Source of the DNA: Burkholderia latens
Lineage (GTDB): Bacteria > Pseudomonadota > Gammaproteobacteria > Burkholderiales > Burkholderiaceae
Direction: 5' to 3'
Assembly (NCBI RefSeq): GCF_001718795.1
Contig: NZ_CP013435.1
Span: forward strand, 1,612,001-1,676,000
Length of the DNA: 64,000 nt
In this document: one piece after another, positions 1 to 8,405 of the stretch
Layout of the letters: each line of letters opens with the position of its first letter
Numbering within the stretch: position 1 is the stretch's first letter
Notes under the pieces: model-generated
The model's input: only the letters and a program-made list of their open reading frames with translations
Databases searched by the model: none
Told to the model about the DNA's origin: nothing
Position numbers and translations under genes: made by a program

Positions 1-1329
1 TCGGGCCGCTGCCAGTAGCCGCGCATCACTTGCGGCCCGCGCACGCACAGCTCGCCCGGCTCGCCGATGCCTGCCCAGCTGCCGTCCTCGCGGCGAAAGC
101 GCACCATCGTCGACGGCGCGGGCAGGCCGATCGAGCCGCTGAACGCGGCCATGTCGTTCAGGTCGACCGGGTTCATCGTGACGATCGGCGAGCATTCGGT
201 AAGCCCGTAACCCTCGACGACCGGTCGCCCGGTAACCTGTTGGAAGCGCTCCGCGACCGCGCGCTGCATCGCCATGCCGCCCGCCATCGCGAGCTTCAGC
301 TTCGAGAAGTCGCGCTTGCGGAATTCCTCGTTGTCGAGGAATGCGTTGTACAGCGTGTTGATGCCGGTGATTCCGGTAAACGTTTCGTGGCGAATGATCT
401 TCATCACCATCGTCATGTCGCGCGGGTTCGCGATCAGGATGTTGCGTCCGCCGAGACCCATGAAGATGAACGCGTTCACGGTCAGCGAATAGATGTGGTA
501 GAGCGGCAGCGGCGTCAATACGGTTTCGACGTCGCCCGATACCTGGTCGGCGATCCATGCCTTCGCCTGCAGCAGGTTGGCGATCAGGTTGCCGTGCGTG
601 AGCATCGCGCCTTTCGCGACGCCGGTCGTGCCGCCCGTATATTGCAGGAACGCGAGATCGTCGCGCGCGGCTTGCACCGGTTGCGGCTTGCCGCGCGCGC
701 CGAGCGCGAGTGCCGAGCGCAGCCGGACCGCCTGTGGCAGGTTGTAGGCCGGCACGAGCTTCTTCACGTGTTTCAGCACGAAATTGATCAGGCGTCCTTT
801 CGCGTTGAAGCCGTCGGCGAGGAGATCGCCGAGCGCGGTGACGACGATGTTCTTCACTTGCGTTTCAGGCAACGCATCCTGCAGCGTGCGTGCGAAGTTC
901 TCGAACACGACGATCGTTTGCGCGCCGCTGTCTTTCAGCTGATGAGCGAGTTCGCGCGCGGTGTAGAGCGGATTCACATTGACCACGATTGCGCCGGCCT
1001 TGAGCGTGCCGAACAGTGCGACCGGGTACTGGAACGTGTTCGGCAGCATGATCGCGACGCGGTCGCCTGGCTTGACGCCGATGCTTTGCAGATACGATGC
1101 GAACGCGTCGACTTTCTGCGCGAGCGTGCGGTACGTCATCGACGCGCCGGCGCTTACGTAGGCGACGCGGTCCGCGAAGCGGGCCGTGCATTCGTCGAAG
1201 AACTGCACGAGTGATTCGTACTGTGTGACGTCGATCTCGTGCGGCACGCCGGGCGGGTACGATGCGTACCAGATGCCGTCGGTGTTTGGCGGGAGCTGGG
1301 TTGCTGCGGTTGCTGCGAATGAGGACATG
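1..1329 (-). CDS. fadD: Long-chain fatty acid--CoA ligase FadD, 3'-truncated by window edge
   Basis: Adenylate-forming enzyme that activates long-chain fatty acids to acyl-CoA for beta-oxidation at the inner face of the membrane. The 443 codons in the window start at ATG 1329 (MSSFAATAATQLPP) and run off the left edge, so the C-terminal part is missing. The AMP/ATP-binding P-loop reads YTGGTTGVAKGAMLTHGN (coding DNA near 595-650), the hallmark of the ANL superfamily. VNVNPLYTARELAHQL upstream of it is also typical of FadD. The gene follows a PsrA-like TetR gene on the same strand, which fits fatty-acid control. The 323-bp gap between them carries tandem hairpin repeats. Confidence 0.93.
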
Positions 1330-1346
1330 ACGTGTCTCCGTGTCGA

Positions 1347-1496
1347 CGAGAGTTGGCGCTTCAGCGCCTTACTCTCGTCCCATGCTTCGCGGTCGGCGAG
1401 AGCTGGCGCTTCAGCGCCTTACTCTCGTCCCATGCTTCGCGGTCGGCGAGAGTCGGCGCTTCGGCGCATTATTCCCGCCTATACTTCGCGGTTGTT
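1347..1496. repeat. Three tandem 50-bp repeats, each with a perfect or degenerate hairpin
   Basis: Units begin at 1347, 1397 and 1447. The first two are nearly identical; the third has diverged. Each of the first two contains the nested inverted repeat CGAGAG(T/C)-N-GGCGC-TTCA-GCGCC-TT-ACTCTCG (1347-1377 and 1397-1427), able to form a 31-nt stem-loop. A decayed fourth fragment (CAGCGCTTCAGCGCT) follows near 1500. The array fills much of the 323-bp gap between the TetR stop and fadD start, so this gap holds repeats and no gene. It is most likely a REP/BIME-like intercistronic element. Confidence 0.8.
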
Positions 1497-1652
1497 GAGC
1501 ATCAGCGCTTCAGCGCTCGCTCCTGCGGTGTTTTCCATCGCCGAGAGCCATACGGACCTTCACCGCATCGCATTTGTCCGGCCCGCGCCGGCGCGTGCGC
1601 CCCGACCCAAGCCGGCTCCATCGTGATACCCCGTCTGCGCGACCAGACGCGC

Positions 1653-2471
1653 TCAACTCGCCGAATGCATCGGCGCCGTATCGGCGGCCGCCGTGCTCGA
1701 CGGCAGTCCGAACGCTTCGCTCGCGCCCGCATCGTCGAGCACGGCCGCGAAGATCGACAACTGCGCGCTGTCAGGCATCGGCGCCTTCAGCGCGGCGACG
1801 ATCAGCGACGACAGCCGCGCGATCATTTGCACGTCGTTCATCGTCCGGCCCTGCGAGAATTCGTCGATCAGGCTTTCGGTTTCTGCACCGGCCAGCGCGC
1901 CTGACAGCGCGCCGATCGCGAAGTGCAGCCGCCAGCCGAGTTCGGTGCGTGGCAGATGCGGGAGCGCGCGCTGGAACGCATCGAAGAAGCGCCCCGCGAC
2001 GCTCGCATAGTGCGCGGTCAGGAAGTTGCGCACGAACGGCGACGGGTCGGTGTACGCACGGCCGATCAGCCGCAGGAACGCGGGGCCGCCGCGATCGGGA
2101 TCGCGCGATGCCTTGAGCGCCGGAATGAACATTGCACCGAGCACGTGTTCGCAGGTGATGTGCGCACCGAGCTGCGCATCGAAGCGATCGAGGATGCCGA
2201 GGCGTTCCTGGTTGAGCTGATCGAGCCGACGCGACAGCATCGCGTGAATCAGCGCTTCCTTGCTGCCGAAGTGGTAGTTGACCGCGGCGAGGTTGACTGC
2301 CGCACGCGACGTGATCTGCCGCATCGACATCGCTTCGAAGCCATGCTCGATGAACAGGTCCTCGGCGGCATCGAGAATGCGCGCCTTCGTTCCGCCGACC
2401 TGCCGATTGCCGGATGACCGCGTCCCGGACGGCCGTCCCGCAGACGGTCGCCCCTCCTGACTTACTGCCAT
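1653..2471 (-). CDS. TetR/AcrR-family regulator, PsrA-like
   Basis: 272-aa DNA-binding repressor. The start at ATG 2471 is chosen because GGGAGG lies just upstream; the longer frame has no ribosome site and begins with non-conserved residues. The N-terminal HTH is at about residues 30-80: TKARILDAAEDLFIEHG, then NLAAVNYHFGSKEALIHAM, a segment I recognise from Pseudomonas PsrA, the fatty-acid-responsive repressor of beta-oxidation genes. The remainder is a TetR ligand-binding domain. The next gene on the same strand is fadD, and a PsrA-type palindrome sits in its own upstream region (2529-2542). I infer autoregulation and control of fatty-acid activation. Other TetR subfamilies remain possible. 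Confidence 0.85.
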   Translation of the reverse strand: MAVSQEGRPSAGRPSGTRSSGNRQVGGTKARILDAAEDLFIEHGFEAMSMRQITSRAAVNLAAVNYHFGSKEALIHAMLSRRLDQLNQERLGILDRFDAQLGAHITCEHVLGAMFIPALKASRDPDRGGPAFLRLIGRAYTDPSPFVRNFLTAHYASVAGRFFDAFQRALPHLPRTELGWRLHFAIGALSGALAGAETESLIDEFSQGRTMNDVQMIARLSSLIVAALKAPMPDSAQLSIFAAVLDDAGASEAFGLPSSTAAADTAPMHSAS

Positions 2472-2528
2472 GTCCCGCCTCCCAACGCCGGTCGCCCGGG
2501 CGCGAACAGGTGATTTGATTATCTGATT

Positions 2529-2542
2529 CAAACAGCCGTTTT
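2529..2542. promoter_or_regulatory. PsrA-type operator (CAAAC-N4-GTTTT)
   Basis: CAAAC AGCC GTTTT lies 58 bp upstream of the TetR start in an unusually AT-rich stretch (2515-2567). The published PsrA site is [C/G]AAAC-N2-4-GTTT[G/C]; this copy differs only at the last base. Its place suggests autorepression. Confidence 0.5.
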
Positions 2543-2687
2543 CATTAAGATAAAAAAACGCGGGCGGCGCGGGCAAGCAGGGAATCTCGAAAAATTCCTC
2601 TAGTTCAATGTGCGACTGCGGCAATCGTCGCGTGCGATCGCGCGGCGACGCGGCCCGCGCGATGATGCATTGCGCAAATGCGCGGGC

Positions 2688-3908
2688 TCAACCGGCAGTA
2701 GTACGCGTATTGACCGATTGCGTCATATCAATCCCGCGGCGTTCCCGGCTGAACAGGATCAGCACCGCGATCACGACGGCGACGATGCCGGCGACGAGCG
2801 CGAGCGCAAACCCGTAGTTGTTGCCTTGCGAAACCGCGAGCGAAGCCTGCATTGTCGCGTTGCCCGATGCGAGCAGATTGCCGAGTTGATAGACGACACC
2901 GGGGAACGTCGCGCGAATTTCATCCGGCGAGATTTCGTTCAGGTGGACGGGGATCACGCCCCACGCGCCCTGCACGGAGATCTGCATCAGAAACGCGCCG
3001 GCGGCGAGCGCGAGCGCGCCGCTCGCGAACGCCCACAGCGGCAGCACCGGCAGCGCGATCAGCGCGGCGATGAAAATCGCGCGACGTCGGCCGATGCGCT
3101 CGGAAATCGCGCCGAACGACAGCCCGCCGACGATCGCGCCGATGTTCAGCACGATCGTGATCCACGACACGGTGTGCGGATCGAAGTGATGCTGTTCGCG
3201 CAGGAAGGTCGGGTAGAGATCCTGCGTGCCGTGCGAGAAGAAGTTGAACGCGGTCATCAGCACGATCGCGTAGATCGTGAGCTTCCAGTTCTGCTGCAAC
3301 GTTGCGGCGAGACCCGGCCGTGCACGCTTTTCCATCTGCTTCCACGCGGGCGATTCGGGCACGTGCGCGCGCACGTACAGCACGAGCAGCGCGGGCAGCA
3401 CGCCGATCATGAACATCCCGCGCCAGCCGATGTACTGGTAGAGGAGGCCGAACACGATGGACGCGAGCAGGTAACCGCTCGGATAGCCGGCCTGCAGCAA
3501 TCCCGACACGATGCCGCGCGCATGGGTCGGCACGGTTTCCATCGTCAGTGCGGAGCCGACGCCCCATTCGCCGCCCATCGCGATCCCGAACAGTGCGCGC
3601 AGTACCAGCAGCGCGGTCAGACTCGGCGCGAAGCCGGACGCGAGCTCGAGCAGCGAATAACACGCGATGTTGACCATCAGCGTCGGGCGGCGACCGAAGC
3701 GGTCAGCGAGCCGGCCGAAGATCAGCGCGCCGATCGGGCGCATTGCGAGCGTCAGCGTGAGTGCGAACGCGACCGCGGGGATCGTCGACGCGAATTCGGC
3801 GGCAATGTCCTTCAGCACGAACACCATCAGGAAAAAGTCGAATGCGTCGAGCGTCCACCCGAGGTAGGCGGCGATCGTGACGTTGCGTTGTTCGCGGGTC
3901 CAGCTCAT
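2688..3908 (-). CDS. MFS transporter, sialate/lactate-type H+ symporter subfamily
   Basis: 406-aa inner-membrane carrier with about 12 hydrophobic segments. The opening YLGWTLDAFDFFLMVFVL is like NanT/JEN1-type symporters (SHS family). The MFS signature loop between helices 2 and 3 reads GRLADRFGRRPTL, and its second-half counterpart is GAISERIGRRRAI. These families usually import monocarboxylates or acidic sugars with protons, but the sequence alone does not fix the substrate. Its stop lies 217 bp upstream of the PsrA-like gene start, on the same strand. The region to the right (3909-4185) is a divergent promoter region shared with the acetyltransferase. Confidence 0.85.
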   Translation of the reverse strand: MSWTREQRNVTIAAYLGWTLDAFDFFLMVFVLKDIAAEFASTIPAVAFALTLTLAMRPIGALIFGRLADRFGRRPTLMVNIACYSLLELASGFAPSLTALLVLRALFGIAMGGEWGVGSALTMETVPTHARGIVSGLLQAGYPSGYLLASIVFGLLYQYIGWRGMFMIGVLPALLVLYVRAHVPESPAWKQMEKRARPGLAATLQQNWKLTIYAIVLMTAFNFFSHGTQDLYPTFLREQHHFDPHTVSWITIVLNIGAIVGGLSFGAISERIGRRRAIFIAALIALPVLPLWAFASGALALAAGAFLMQISVQGAWGVIPVHLNEISPDEIRATFPGVVYQLGNLLASGNATMQASLAVSQGNNYGFALALVAGIVAVVIAVLILFSRERRGIDMTQSVNTRTTAG

Positions 3909-4185
3909 GTCCGGGTCTCCTCGTTGGCTTGCGCGTTCACGTATCGCACGCGGGTGCCGGCCAGGCTCGCGCGCGGTGCAGGGGCATGGATGGAGTGTAG
4001 GCGGCCGAGCCGCGCGTTGCGGGGCGCGACACGGAGAATCGGGAATAATCCCTACGAAACGCGCTGTTGCGAAAGCGGGAGCGCGGCCGTGCCAGACAAG
4101 CGACAGCCATCTGTATCATTCAGGAAGGCTTGTTGTATCCGTTATGTAATGCGCGATGCGCGCCTTCCCCGCATCAGGAGCCCCG

Positions 4186-4728
4186 ATGAACGAACCTTCC
4201 GTCGCCACGTTGCCCGTCCTCGAGACCGAGCGGTTGTGGCTGCGGCAGCGCGTGCTGGACGATCTCGACGCGTGCATCGAGATGGATCGCGATCCGGAAG
4301 TCACGCGGCACATCGCAGGGCCATGGCACGACCCGGTCGAGCACCGCCGCTTCGTCACGCACCGCATCACACGCGAGTATCCGCCCGGCCTCGGCTACTG
4401 GTCGATCTTCGAGAAGGCCGCGCCCGAAGCGTTCATCGGCTGGATCCTGCTGATTCCCGATTATGCGAACGGCGCGCGCGACGTCGAGATCGGCTGGCGG
4501 CTCGTGCGTGCGGCTTGGGGGCGCGGCATCGCGAGCGAGGCCGCCGCGGCCGTCGTGCGTCACGCGTTCGACACCGTGCGGCTGCCGCGCATGATCGCCG
4601 ACATTGCCGAGGCGAACACGGGCTCGCTGAACGTCGCGCGCAAGCTCGGGATGCGCCGCGTGGGTGTCGTGCAGGACGGGATTCCGTACATTCGCCATCG
4701 CCTCGAACGCGACGACCTGCGCACGTGA
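4186..4728 (+). CDS. GNAT-family N-acetyltransferase (RimJ/RimL type)
   Basis: 180-aa acetyltransferase. ATG 4186 is preferred over the in-frame ATG at 4156 because CAGGAG ends six bases before it. The N-terminus LETERLWLRQRVLDDLDACIEMDRDPEV is the usual start of RimJ/RimL-type GNAT proteins. The acetyl-CoA loop is around ARAAWGRGIASEAAAAVV, and the C-terminal half has ANTGSLNVARKLGMRRVG, the typical family ending. It probably acetylates a protein N-terminus or small amine; the substrate is unknown. Transcribed divergently from the MFS gene. Confidence 0.88.
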   Translation: MNEPSVATLPVLETERLWLRQRVLDDLDACIEMDRDPEVTRHIAGPWHDPVEHRRFVTHRITREYPPGLGYWSIFEKAAPEAFIGWILLIPDYANGARDVEIGWRLVRAAWGRGIASEAAAAVVRHAFDTVRLPRMIADIAEANTGSLNVARKLGMRRVGVVQDGIPYIRHRLERDDLRT

Positions 4729-4866
4729 CACGGCAATGTGACGCTGCAACGTGGTGCGGCCGGGTGTCAGGGATCGTCAAACGCGCGCGCATCGGTCTCG
4801 CGACGTATTAACGGCGCGCGAGATCAGGAGTATCGTTGCCGGAAATTCGAAACATGGGGTACGACC

Positions 4867-5493
4867 GTGGCACTCGGCAACGACGTTCATCTGATTCCCG
4901 TCCGGCTCGACGCACTGCGTCCGACGCAAATGACGGTCGGCTATCGTGAAGTGAAAGCGAAGCGCAAACACTGGAAGACACTCGGCAAGCGTGCGCGCAA
5001 GGCCGCGATCGAATCGCACTGGTTTCCGGCCGTCCTCGGCCCGGGCGGGCTGCACTACATCACCGATCATCACCATCTCGGCCTCGCGCTGATCGAGGAA
5101 GGGGAGTCGAGCGTGAACGCGATGCTGCTGAAGGATCTATCCTGGCTCGACGACACGATCTTCTGGCGGATGATGGAACACAACCAGTGGGTGCATCCGT
5201 TCGGCGTGGACGGCTCGCGCCGCGACTACGCGCAATTGCCGAAGTCGCTGACGGGGCTCGCGGACGACCCGTATCGCAGTCTCGCGGGCGAACTGCGCAC
5301 CGCCGGCGGCTATGCGAAGGACGCGACGCCGTTCAGCGAATTCCTGTGGGCCGATTACCTGCGCCAGCACGTGACGCTCGACCAGATCCGCAAGAACTTC
5401 TCGAAGGCGCTCGACGTCGCGCTAAGCCGCGCACACGACCAGGACGCGCGCTATCTGCCCGGGTGGTCGGGCGTGATCGCCGTGAAGCCCTGA
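4867..5493 (+). CDS. ParB-like protein (putative ParBc_2 family)
   Basis: 208-aa protein if the GTG at 4867 is used. No ATG lies in frame nearby, and a weak GGGGT sits just upstream. The N-terminus lists LIPVRLDALRPTQMTVGYREVKAKRKHW, then HWFPAVLGPGGLHYITDHHHLGLAL, the pattern of ParB-like nuclease-fold proteins of the ParBc_2 kind. It lacks the HTH of true plasmid or chromosome ParB, so a role in partitioning is doubtful. It is followed 24 bp later by a SulP carrier gene on the same strand. Function unknown. Confidence 0.7.
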   Translation: MALGNDVHLIPVRLDALRPTQMTVGYREVKAKRKHWKTLGKRARKAAIESHWFPAVLGPGGLHYITDHHHLGLALIEEGESSVNAMLLKDLSWLDDTIFWRMMEHNQWVHPFGVDGSRRDYAQLPKSLTGLADDPYRSLAGELRTAGGYAKDATPFSEFLWADYLRQHVTLDQIRKNFSKALDVALSRAHDQDARYLPGWSGVIAVKP

Positions 5494-5517
5494 CACGGGC
5501 TCGTCGGCTTCTACGTC

Positions 5518-7245
5518 ATGACAACAGCACCGACCCGACCGGATGCCGGCCCGCAGCATCCCGAGCATTTCGCTGCACTCGATGCGGCCCCGCCGCCGCC
5601 TGCGCGGCGCATTGGCCTCGATGCGCTGGCCGGCCTGTCGATCGCCGGGCTGCTGATTCCCGAGGCGGTCGCGTATGCCGGCCTCGCAAACCTGCCGCCG
5701 CAGGCCGGCCTCATCGCGCTGCTCTCGGGGCTCGTCGTCTATGCGCTGACCGGCAGCAGCCGCTTCGCGATCGTGGCGTCGACGTCGTCGTCGGCAGCGG
5801 TGCTCGCGGCGACCGTGCTGGCCGAATCCGGAATGGCGCTGGCCGCGCAGCTCGCACTGGCCGCCGCGCTCGTTGCGATGACGGGCGTGCTGTTCATCCT
5901 CGCGGGCGCCGCGCGGCTCGGCGGCATGTCGGACTTCGTCGCGCGTCCGGTCCTGCGCGGCTTCACGTTCGGATTGGCGCTGACGATCGTCATCAAGCAG
6001 TTGCCAAAGATTCTCGCGATTTCCGTGCATCACGGCGACGCGCCGCATGTCGCACTCGAACTCGTCACCGGTGCGCCGCAGGCGAATCTCGCGAGCGTCG
6101 CGCTCGGCGCGACCGCGCTCGCGCTGCTGTTCGTGCTCGGACGGCGCTCGCGCGTCCCGGCGACACTTGTCGTGATCGTGCTGTCGATCGCGGCCAGCTA
6201 TCTGCTCGACTGGCAGCACTACGGGATCGCGATCGTCGGACACATCGACTTCCGGCACCTTGACTTCGGGCTGCCGCAGCTCGATCGCAACGCCTGGATG
6301 CAGACGGTCGAGCTCGCGTTCGCGCTGATGCTGATCCTGTATGCGGAGTCGTACGGATCGATTCGCAACTTCGCGCTCAAGCACGGCGACAGCGTGTCGG
6401 CGAATCGCGACCTGGTTGCGCTCGGCTGCGCGAACCTCGTATCGGGGTTGCTGCACGGGATGCCGGTCGGAGCAGGCTACTCGGCGACGTCCGCGAACGA
6501 GGCGGCCGGCGCGCAATCGCGTTTCGCCGGCCTGTGGGCGGCCGGCGTAGTTGCGTTGATCGTGTGGCTGCTGCTGCCGCAGCTCGCGCGCACGCCTGAG
6601 CCGGTGCTCGCGGCGATCGTGATTTTCGCGGTCAGCCATTCGCTGCATCCGTCGGTGTTCCGGCCGTACTGGGCGTGGCATCGCGACCGGCTCGTGGTGA
6701 TTGCCGCACTGCTTGCGGTGCTCGTGCTCGGCGTGTTGCACGGGCTGCTCGCAGCGATCGGCGTGAGTCTCTTGCTGACGCTGCGCAAGCTTTCGGAGCC
6801 GAACGTGAGCGTGCTGGGCCGGCTGCGCGACGGGCACGATTTCGTCGACGTCGCGAATCACGCCGATGCGAAGACGATCCCCGGCGTGCTCATTGTGCGG
6901 CCGGAGGCGCAGTTGTTCTTCGCGAACGCGGACCGGATGCTCAATCGCGTGCGCGGGCTGCTGAAAGCCGCGCCGGACACGCATACCGTGATGCTGAGCC
7001 TGGAGGAAACGCCGGACGTCGACGGTACGACGATCGAGTCGCTGCGCACGTTCGCGGCCGAATGCGCGGCGCGCGGACTGCAGTTCGCGATCGTGCGGCT
7101 CAAGGAGCACGCGCTGCATGCGCTGCGTCGTGCGGCAGACGCTACGCTGCGCGACGATGCGATGTCGGAACTGAGTGTCGACGAGAGCCTGCAATTGCTG
7201 CTGGCGCGCGGCAGCGCCGGAGCCGGCGACGCGCGGGGCGCGTGA
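5518..7245 (+). CDS. SulP-family inorganic anion transporter with C-terminal STAS domain
   Basis: 575-aa inner-membrane carrier. The core (about residues 30-430) has many hydrophobic helices, starting with DALAGLSIAGLLIPEAVAYAGLANLPPQAGL, the conserved SulP entry motif. A soluble STAS domain (about 450-560) follows, containing VMLSLEETPDVDGTTIESLR near the usual STAS nucleotide/phosphorylation loop. Family members move sulfate, bicarbonate or other anions, often with H+ or Na+. Nothing here fixes the substrate. Probably cotranscribed with the ParB-like gene just upstream. Confidence 0.92.
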   Translation: MTTAPTRPDAGPQHPEHFAALDAAPPPPARRIGLDALAGLSIAGLLIPEAVAYAGLANLPPQAGLIALLSGLVVYALTGSSRFAIVASTSSSAAVLAATVLAESGMALAAQLALAAALVAMTGVLFILAGAARLGGMSDFVARPVLRGFTFGLALTIVIKQLPKILAISVHHGDAPHVALELVTGAPQANLASVALGATALALLFVLGRRSRVPATLVVIVLSIAASYLLDWQHYGIAIVGHIDFRHLDFGLPQLDRNAWMQTVELAFALMLILYAESYGSIRNFALKHGDSVSANRDLVALGCANLVSGLLHGMPVGAGYSATSANEAAGAQSRFAGLWAAGVVALIVWLLLPQLARTPEPVLAAIVIFAVSHSLHPSVFRPYWAWHRDRLVVIAALLAVLVLGVLHGLLAAIGVSLLLTLRKLSEPNVSVLGRLRDGHDFVDVANHADAKTIPGVLIVRPEAQLFFANADRMLNRVRGLLKAAPDTHTVMLSLEETPDVDGTTIESLRTFAAECAARGLQFAIVRLKEHALHALRRAADATLRDDAMSELSVDESLQLLLARGSAGAGDARGA

Positions 7246-7317
7246 CGACGGGTCGCACATCCGCTGCCCGGGACGTCGAAGTGCGGCGCGTTGCGGTTCA
7301 GTGCCGCTCGGCGCCGC

Positions 7318-8268
7318 CTAGTAAGACACAGCCGTATCGGCCGGCTCGCCGCGTGCGCGACGGGCGATGACGTCCGCTACCTCGTCGGCAGTCGGCGCAT
7401 ACGCGCCCGCATGCGCACAGGCGACCGACGCGCACGCGGCCGCGTAGCGCAAATGATCGGCGTCCGTGGCGTCGGGATGCGCGAGCTGGCTCGCGAGCCA
7501 GCCGCCGATGCTGGCGTCGCCGCAGCCGACGGTGTCGGCGACTTCGGTCGCGAACGCCGGCTGGAACAACGCGGTGTCGCGATGCAGCAGCTGCATGCCG
7601 GTCGCGCCGCGCGTGACCAGCACGGCCGCATCGGGCGCCCACTCGCGCAATTGCGCGAGCGCGGCCGCTTCGTCGAGTTCGGGAAACAGCCCGCGCAGAT
7701 CTTCATCCGAGACCTTGATCCAGTCGGCGAGACCGGCGAGCCGGCGCAGCGTATGGCGATACGACGGCGCGGCCATCGGTGCGCGATAGTTCGGATCGAA
7801 CGAGATTCGCTTGCCGGCCGCGCGCGCGGTCTGGGCGGCTTCGATCAGGCGCGACGCGAGCGGTTCGCGCACGACGCCGAGCGAACCTACATGCACGACT
7901 TCCGCTGCATCGAGCGCGCCGTTCGGCAGATCGGCCGGATCGAATGCGAGGTCGGCGCTGTTCTCGCCGATGAAGAAATACTCGGGCGGTTGTTTCGACA
8001 CGACCATCGCGAGCAGCGGCGCGCGATCGACCTGACGGATGAAGCGCAGGTCGAGTCCGGCATCGGCGCTCCTGCGCATCAGTTCGTCGCCGAAGATGTC
8101 GCGGCTGACCGTGCCGGCGAAGGCAGTCGGCACACCAAGCCGTGCGCCGACGCGCGCGACGTTCCAGCACGAGCCGCCGGCGATGCTGCGCCAGTGCTGC
8201 GCGTCGTCGCGGATGAAGTCGGTCAGCGCTTCGCCGAATACGATCAGGCGGGGGAACGTCGTCGTCAT
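7318..8268 (-). CDS. PfkB-family carbohydrate kinase (fructokinase-like)
   Basis: 316-aa sugar kinase and last gene of the minus-strand sugar ABC operon. The N-terminus reads PRLIVFGEALTDFIRD with GGSCWNVARVGARLG, the first PfkB signature region. The second signature is DTVGCGDASIGGWLASQL, carrying the catalytic Asp but with Cys replacing the usual Ala of GAGD. The start at ATG 8268 leaves a 137-bp gap to the binding-protein gene, rich in GC hairpins. It should phosphorylate the sugar brought in by the adjacent transporter. The sugar is not fixed by sequence; fructose is the first guess, ribose or another hexose the alternatives. Confidence 0.85.
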   Translation of the reverse strand: MTTTFPRLIVFGEALTDFIRDDAQHWRSIAGGSCWNVARVGARLGVPTAFAGTVSRDIFGDELMRRSADAGLDLRFIRQVDRAPLLAMVVSKQPPEYFFIGENSADLAFDPADLPNGALDAAEVVHVGSLGVVREPLASRLIEAAQTARAAGKRISFDPNYRAPMAAPSYRHTLRRLAGLADWIKVSDEDLRGLFPELDEAAALAQLREWAPDAAVLVTRGATGMQLLHRDTALFQPAFATEVADTVGCGDASIGGWLASQLAHPDATDADHLRYAAACASVACAHAGAYAPTADEVADVIARRARGEPADTAVSY

Positions 8269-8373
8269 GTCGAAACCTTGTGCCGCGCGTGTCGCGCGGC
8301 AGTGCAGCGGTTGAGATGAACGGCCGGGCAGGGCGGCCGGGCGCCGCGTGACGCGACGGGGCCCGGTGCGGCG

Positions 8374-8403
8374 CCGGCCGGGATCGCCGTATCGCGCGGC
8401 CGG
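8374..8403 (-). promoter_or_regulatory. Intercistronic GC-rich stem-loop after the binding-protein gene
   Basis: CCGGCCG ... CGGCCGG (7-bp arms, 16-nt loop) lies immediately after the binding-protein stop codon. It has no T-run, so it is more likely an mRNA-stabilising hairpin or partial terminator that keeps binding-protein mRNA above kinase mRNA. Confidence 0.4.
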
Positions 8404-8405
8404 AC

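Noticed and set aside
1347..1496. The tandem 50-bp repeats as a CRISPR array
   Set aside because: Repeats are contiguous with no unique spacers, have only two or three copies, and there is no cas gene.
2610..4811. A 733-codon open frame on the plus strand antisense to the MFS gene
   Set aside because: It is Arg/His/Asp-rich with no domain and runs opposite to a well-recognised MFS protein and then through the acetyltransferase in another frame; a product of high GC.
5422..7260. A 612-codon antisense frame opposite the SulP gene
   Set aside because: Same GC-shadow pattern; the SulP protein is clear.
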